A DNA stretch of 14,646 bases from a bacterium (lineage in GTDB: Bacteria > Patescibacteriota > Saccharimonadia > Saccharimonadales > Saccharimonadaceae), in contig JAJZQE010000006.1 of NCBI GenBank assembly GCA_021847685.1, positions 1 to 14,646 of the forward strand, in the 5' to 3' direction. The notes beneath the pieces are model-generated. The model saw only the letters and a program-made list of their open reading frames with translations. It had not been told where the DNA came from and searched no databases. The position numbers and the translations under genes are program-made. This document shows positions 12,301 through 14,646 of this stretch, one piece after another. Positions within the stretch are counted from its first letter, which is position 1. Each line of letters opens with the position of its first letter.

Positions 12301-13193
12301 AGAACTGTAAGCGTTAGGCTGCTTGGTTTAATACCAGCGGCGAACATACTTTCAAGCACCTTCAGGCGCTTTAGAAGCTTCTTTTCGCGCTGCCCCTTGG
12401 CGCCAGCCGCTTCTTCGGTTAGTTTTGCAATTAGCTGTGGCAAGTTAATCTCGTCAAGCAAGGCCTTAAGCGCCGTTCCGCCCATACCAACTTCAACCAA
12501 GTCTTCGTATTCTTCAGGAAGATTACGGAAATCGACTTCGTTGATAAGTGCACCCTTAACCAGGCTGTCAAGTTGAGCTTTTTTAACAGTGTAGTTTTCG
12601 TTTAGTTCTTCAACTTCGCGCGACATTTGCTCGGCAAGAGCCTTAACATCAGCATTTTCAGCTTCAGCTTCGCGCTCGTAGCGAATCTTGATAGCGGCGC
12701 GGCCAGCTTCGGTCTCGGCTTCAAGGTCGGCTAGGTATTGATCGCGCTTAGTCTCTTCAACTTTCAAAATTACGTAGGTTGCAAAGTAGGCAATGCGTTC
12801 AAGATTGCGGACAGTGATACCTAGAAGCAAGCTCATCGCGCTTGGCGTACCCCGCATAAACCAGATGTGAGCCACTGGTGCAGCTAGGCTAATGTGAGCC
12901 ATACGCTCGCGACGAACGATTGACTTGGTAACCAAATCACCGTTTTTGTCGACAGCGGCTTCACGCGAGCGAACACCCTTTAGTTTGTTATCGTGTGGGT
13001 TGATGTCTTTGACTGGTCCGAAAATCCGCTCACAAAACAGACCATCACGCTCTGGTTTTTGTGTACGGTAGTTAATCGTTTCAGGTTTAGTTACCTCACC
13101 GTAGCTCCACTTCAAAATATCTTCTGGGCTGGCTACCGCCAGGCGAACTGCGTCAAAGTCGGCAATACCGTTGTTTGCTATAATACGGCTCAT
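9351..13193 (-). CDS. rpoC: RNA polymerase beta' subunit lacking both zinc-binding cysteine sets
   Basis: This 1280-residue catalytic subunit holds the active-site magnesium. The catalytic loop reads NADYDGD (517-523), with Tyr for the usual Phe but all three aspartates present. Other landmarks are PETINYRTQKPERDGLFCE (37-55), VRRERMAHI (93-101), PPDLRPMVQ (302-310), GKRVDYSGRSVIVVGP (403-418), the bridge-helix region GARKGLIDTALKTADSGYLT (809-828) and the trigger-loop region EPGTQLTLRTFHAGG (950-964). The N-terminal zinc finger segment (62-92) and the second zinc site (~843-846 and 911-924) contain no cysteine. Only Cys54 and Cys425 exist in the whole protein. A sandwich-barrel hybrid region follows at ~990-1100. 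AAGGAGG lies a few bases before the ATG, inside ORF35. Stop is TAG. Confidence 0.98.
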   Translation of the reverse strand: MSRIIANNGIADFDAVRLAVASPEDILKWSYGEVTKPETINYRTQKPERDGLFCERIFGPVKDINPHDNKLKGVRSREAAVDKNGDLVTKSIVRRERMAHISLAAPVAHIWFMRGTPSAMSLLLGITVRNLERIAYFATYVILKVEETKRDQYLADLEAETEAGRAAIKIRYEREAEAENADVKALAEQMSREVEELNENYTVKKAQLDSLVKGALINEVDFRNLPEEYEDLVEVGMGGTALKALLDEINLPQLIAKLTEEAAGAKGQREKKLLKRLKVLESMFAAGIKPSSLTLTVLPVIPPDLRPMVQLTGGRFATSDLNDLYRRVINRNNRLKKLIDLNAPEVIRRNEMRMLQEAVDALIDNSAARGGRAVNATGGRRRLKSISDMLKGKQGRFRQNLLGKRVDYSGRSVIVVGPKLKINQCGIPKQMALELFKPFVISWLIRGEHAYNIRSATRLIEAGDALVWDALDAVIEGKYVLLNRAPSLHRLSIQAFQPKLVEGKAIHLHPLVANGFNADYDGDQMAVHLPLSADAQREARELMSATANLLKPADGAPVLNIGQDVVLGNYYLTYDKPSAQTEKVKAFSSVYEAEMAYDNKLLQLQSPIRVLIRGEVRDTTLGRVFFNEILPADYPYDNNVQTKKQLKRVLARIFDTYGAETTAQIADRMKGLAFRFATIAAVSTGKDDYISFDETATFIAEGDAKTALISEQFDQGLITEEERYSLTVASWRSVDRSITEFLQSKLKNMDTSISVMVNSGARGDISNVKLASSMIGIMVDATNREIELPIRSSYKHGLSSLEQFVATRGARKGLIDTALKTADSGYLTRRLVDVSQDVFTVEDMPNSDDGFTIYRSESELTMISFGNRLFGRYTAEAVPGYIEADELITREIANKIEADDDIKEVRIQSVISTKNLRGIPRRSYGIDMASGNLVAKDQPVGVIAAQSVGEPGTQLTLRTFHAGGVAGGDITQGLPRVEELFEARTPKGQAFVTEVTGLVDVWEDGKKYVVQVTPEAGHVENLELEGRTVTVKSGSNVKVGDVLATGESESKPLVAPFDGVVEVTDSTIVIAANASSPVRYEIPGSNQLVVAAGDSVEAGDRLTIGSLNLHDLMRLKGTEATQRYIINEVLRIYAAQGQDVADKHLEIIVRQMFSRVQIESPGDSTFVTGDIVSKAAVVEANAELAAEGKELVGYTQLLLGITKVSIWSDSFLSAASFQDTTRVLINAAVSGRVDRLHGLKENVIIGRKIPVGTGARRADGTLEIDDELESEIAEDVELAA

Positions 13194-13194
13194 A

Positions 13195-13302
13195 TTACGC
13201 CTCCTCCTTGTCTAACATGAGACAAACCTGAAGGTTTTTCTCATCGCGCAGTGCGCCGGAATAAATCCGTCGGGACTGGCTGCTCTTTTCCAATACTGAC
13301 AT
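13195..13302 (-). CDS. possible 35-aa protein in the rpoB-rpoC gap
   Basis: The whole gap between rpoB and rpoC is one open frame: ATG at 13302-13300 overlaps the rpoB stop (TAATG), and TAA at 13197-13195 ends one base before the rpoC ATG. The predicted peptide starts MSVLEKSSQSRRIYSGALRD, is charged and has no membrane segment. Its last codons form the rpoC ribosome binding site (AAGGAGG). The TAATG overlap is the same as at rplC-rplD and rpsL-rpsG, favouring coupled translation. Against it, the ORF is tiny and contains a strong hairpin that may be the real reason for the spacer. No family recognised. Confidence 0.4.
   Translation of the reverse strand: MSVLEKSSQSRRIYSGALRDEKNLQVCLMLDKEEA
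13218..13243 (-). promoter_or_regulatory. stem-loop between rpoB and rpoC
   Basis: On the minus strand TGAGA and TCTCA enclose AAACCT and AGGTTT, giving a stem of about 11 pairs with one A-G mismatch and a small loop around TTCA. No T run follows, so it is not a simple terminator. It could be a processing site or an attenuating or mRNA-stabilising structure. It ends ~8 bases before the rpoC ribosome binding site. Confidence 0.55.
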
Positions 13303-14646
13303 TACGCTACCTCCCCCTTTATCTCATCTATTTCATCAATATCCTGAATTGTTACACCGTCGCCTAAGTCACCAAATTCATCGGCTTCATCTAGTACAAT
13401 TTCTGCATCATCGTCATCGGCAATCGGAATAGCGGCCACTGGCTCGCCGTTGATAACACTACCAATCACCTGTTCGGCGTCGATAATCGCATCCTCGGAT
13501 TCGTCTAGTAGGTCGACACGAAGACCAAGACCTTGAAGTTCCTTAACAAGCACATTAAATGACTCTGGTAGTTTTGGACCAACAATCTTTTCATTCTTAA
13601 TAATTGACTCGTAAGCCTTGGCACGTCCGTAGACATCGTCAGACTTAATCGTAATCATTTCCTGAAGAGTGGCAGCGGCTCCATAAGCTTCAAGTGCCCA
13701 AACCTCCATCTCACCAAAGCGCTGACCACCGTTTTGCGCCTTACCACCAAGTGGCTGTTGAGTCACCATTGTGTAAGGACCAGTTGAACGAGCGTGAATC
13801 TTGTCGCTAACCATGTGGTGTAGCTTCAACATGTGCATCACACCAACAGTTGTGCGCTCTTCAAATGGTTCACCGGTACGACCGTCGATTAACTGGCTCT
13901 TACCATCACTAGCAAAGCCGGCCTTAATCAGCTCGGCGCTAATTGTTTCGTCTGACACACCGTTAAATGGAGGTGTCGCAACCTTGTAACCAAGGGCTCG
14001 TGCCGCCATTCCAAGGTGAGTTTCAAACAACTGACCAATGTTCATACGTGATGGCACACCAAGTGGGTTCAAAACCACATCAACAGGCGTTCCGTCTTCC
14101 ATGTATGGCATGTCTTCAAGAGGCAAAATACGCGCGACAACACCCTTGTTACCGTGTCGTCCAGCTAACTTGTCACCAACAGAGATTTTACGAAGCTGAG
14201 CAACGAAAATCTGAATCTGCATGATAACGCCAGCCTTAAGTTCGTGACCGTTTTCGCGGCTAAAGATCTTAACACCAACAACTTTACCACCACCAGCATT
14301 GTTCATACGTTGTGAGGTATCGCGAACATCCTTGGCTTTTTCACCAAAGATGGCGCGCAGTAGGCGCTCTTCGCTACTCAGCTCTTGTTCACCCTTTGGT
14401 GTAATCTTACCAACCAGGACATCACCAGCCTTGACCTCTGAGCCAAGTTGGATGATACCGTTTTCATCAAGGTGACGTAGTGATTCTTCGCTAACATTTG
14501 GAATGTCGCGGGTAACAATCTCAGGACCAAGCTTGGTTTCACGAACTTCAACGGTGTAATCTTTAATGTTAACACTTGTCAAAGTATCATCTTGAACGAT
14601 TCGGCTTGACAGCACGATTGCATCGTCCATGTTGTAGCCAGCCCAT
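13302..14646 (-). CDS. rpoB: RNA polymerase beta subunit, C-terminal part (gene runs off the right edge)
   Basis: The frame is open from base 14645 (first residues WAGYN, then MDDAIVLSS) to TAA at 13304-13302, giving the last 447 residues. The beta subunit forms the other half of the active-site cleft. Diagnostic motifs are GYNMDDA (family GYN.(E/D)D), SVGDKLAGRHGNKGVVARI, which carries the two lysines contacting the nascent RNA 3' end, LNPLGVPSRMNIGQL, and QPLGGKAQNGGQRFGEMEVWALEAYGA. The clamp region ends at FNVLVKELQGLGLRVDLLDE, followed by a ~55-residue strongly acidic tail rich in DDDD and DEADEF. The N-terminal half, including the rifampicin region, is outside the window. It is co-oriented with rpoC 108 bases downstream. 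Confidence 0.98.
   Translation of the reverse strand, partial: WAGYNMDDAIVLSSRIVQDDTLTSVNIKDYTVEVRETKLGPEIVTRDIPNVSEESLRHLDENGIIQLGSEVKAGDVLVGKITPKGEQELSSEERLLRAIFGEKAKDVRDTSQRMNNAGGGKVVGVKIFSRENGHELKAGVIMQIQIFVAQLRKISVGDKLAGRHGNKGVVARILPLEDMPYMEDGTPVDVVLNPLGVPSRMNIGQLFETHLGMAARALGYKVATPPFNGVSDETISAELIKAGFASDGKSQLIDGRTGEPFEERTTVGVMHMLKLHHMVSDKIHARSTGPYTMVTQQPLGGKAQNGGQRFGEMEVWALEAYGAAATLQEMITIKSDDVYGRAKAYESIIKNEKIVGPKLPESFNVLVKELQGLGLRVDLLDESEDAIIDAEQVIGSVINGEPVAAIPIADDDDAEIVLDEADEFGDLGDGVTIQDIDEIDEIKGEVA

Noticed and set aside
1..14646. CRISPR array, prophage or toxin-antitoxin module
   Set aside because: No regularly spaced direct repeats, phage genes or paired small toxin/antitoxin genes are visible; most other ORFs are shadows of core genes.

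Overview
The window is a ribosomal-protein and transcription core of a bacterial genome, about 45% G+C by eye, with nearly all genes on the minus strand. Read in the direction of transcription (right to left) the order is rpoB (partial), a 35-codon ORF, rpoC, [inverted-repeat/tRNA island], rpsL, rpsG, fusA, an unknown 530-aa gene, tuf, rpsJ, [a small plus-strand membrane-protein ORF], rplC, rplD (partial). The extended str/S10 order, compact spacing and altered versions of universal proteins (a beta' without zinc cysteines, an EF-G with an unusual G4/G5 pocket) suggest a Candidate Phyla Radiation / Patescibacteria genome, most likely Saccharibacteria-like. That placement is inference from memory of gene order, not a phylogeny.

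Transcription looks finely divided. Good promoter candidates stand in front of tuf, rpsJ, the 530-aa gene, fusA and rpsL. Intrinsic terminators follow rpsG, fusA, tuf, rpsJ and rpoC. So the classical str operon is split here into separate units. Three gene junctions (rplC-rplD, rpsL-rpsG, rpoB-ORF35) share a TAATG stop/start overlap, implying translational coupling. The unit starting at rplC has a leader with two mutually exclusive helices next to its ribosome binding site, and rpsJ also has a foldable leader.

The most unusual part is the ~1.1 kb gap between rpsL and rpoC (8237-9350). It holds two convergent copies (plus strand 8491-8733, minus strand 9065-9309) of a ~245-nt element. The copies have diverged in sequence but keep the same helices: several stem arms differ almost completely between copies and yet remain complementary within each copy. 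That is covariation, the signature of a conserved folded RNA or single-stranded DNA, and reading frame is not conserved between them. Between the copies lies a plus-strand tRNA with its own promoter and terminator. It has a leucine anticodon (AAG) on a serine-like body (serine-type D arm, G73, encoded CCA) and a 56-nt variable region containing a GAAA repeat.

Functionally the genes are the core of gene expression: RNA polymerase beta and beta', ribosomal proteins S12, S7, S10, L3 and L4, and elongation factors EF-G and EF-Tu. The unknown 530-aa gene and the small membrane protein are the only protein genes here without an assignable role, apart from the tentative 35-codon ORF.
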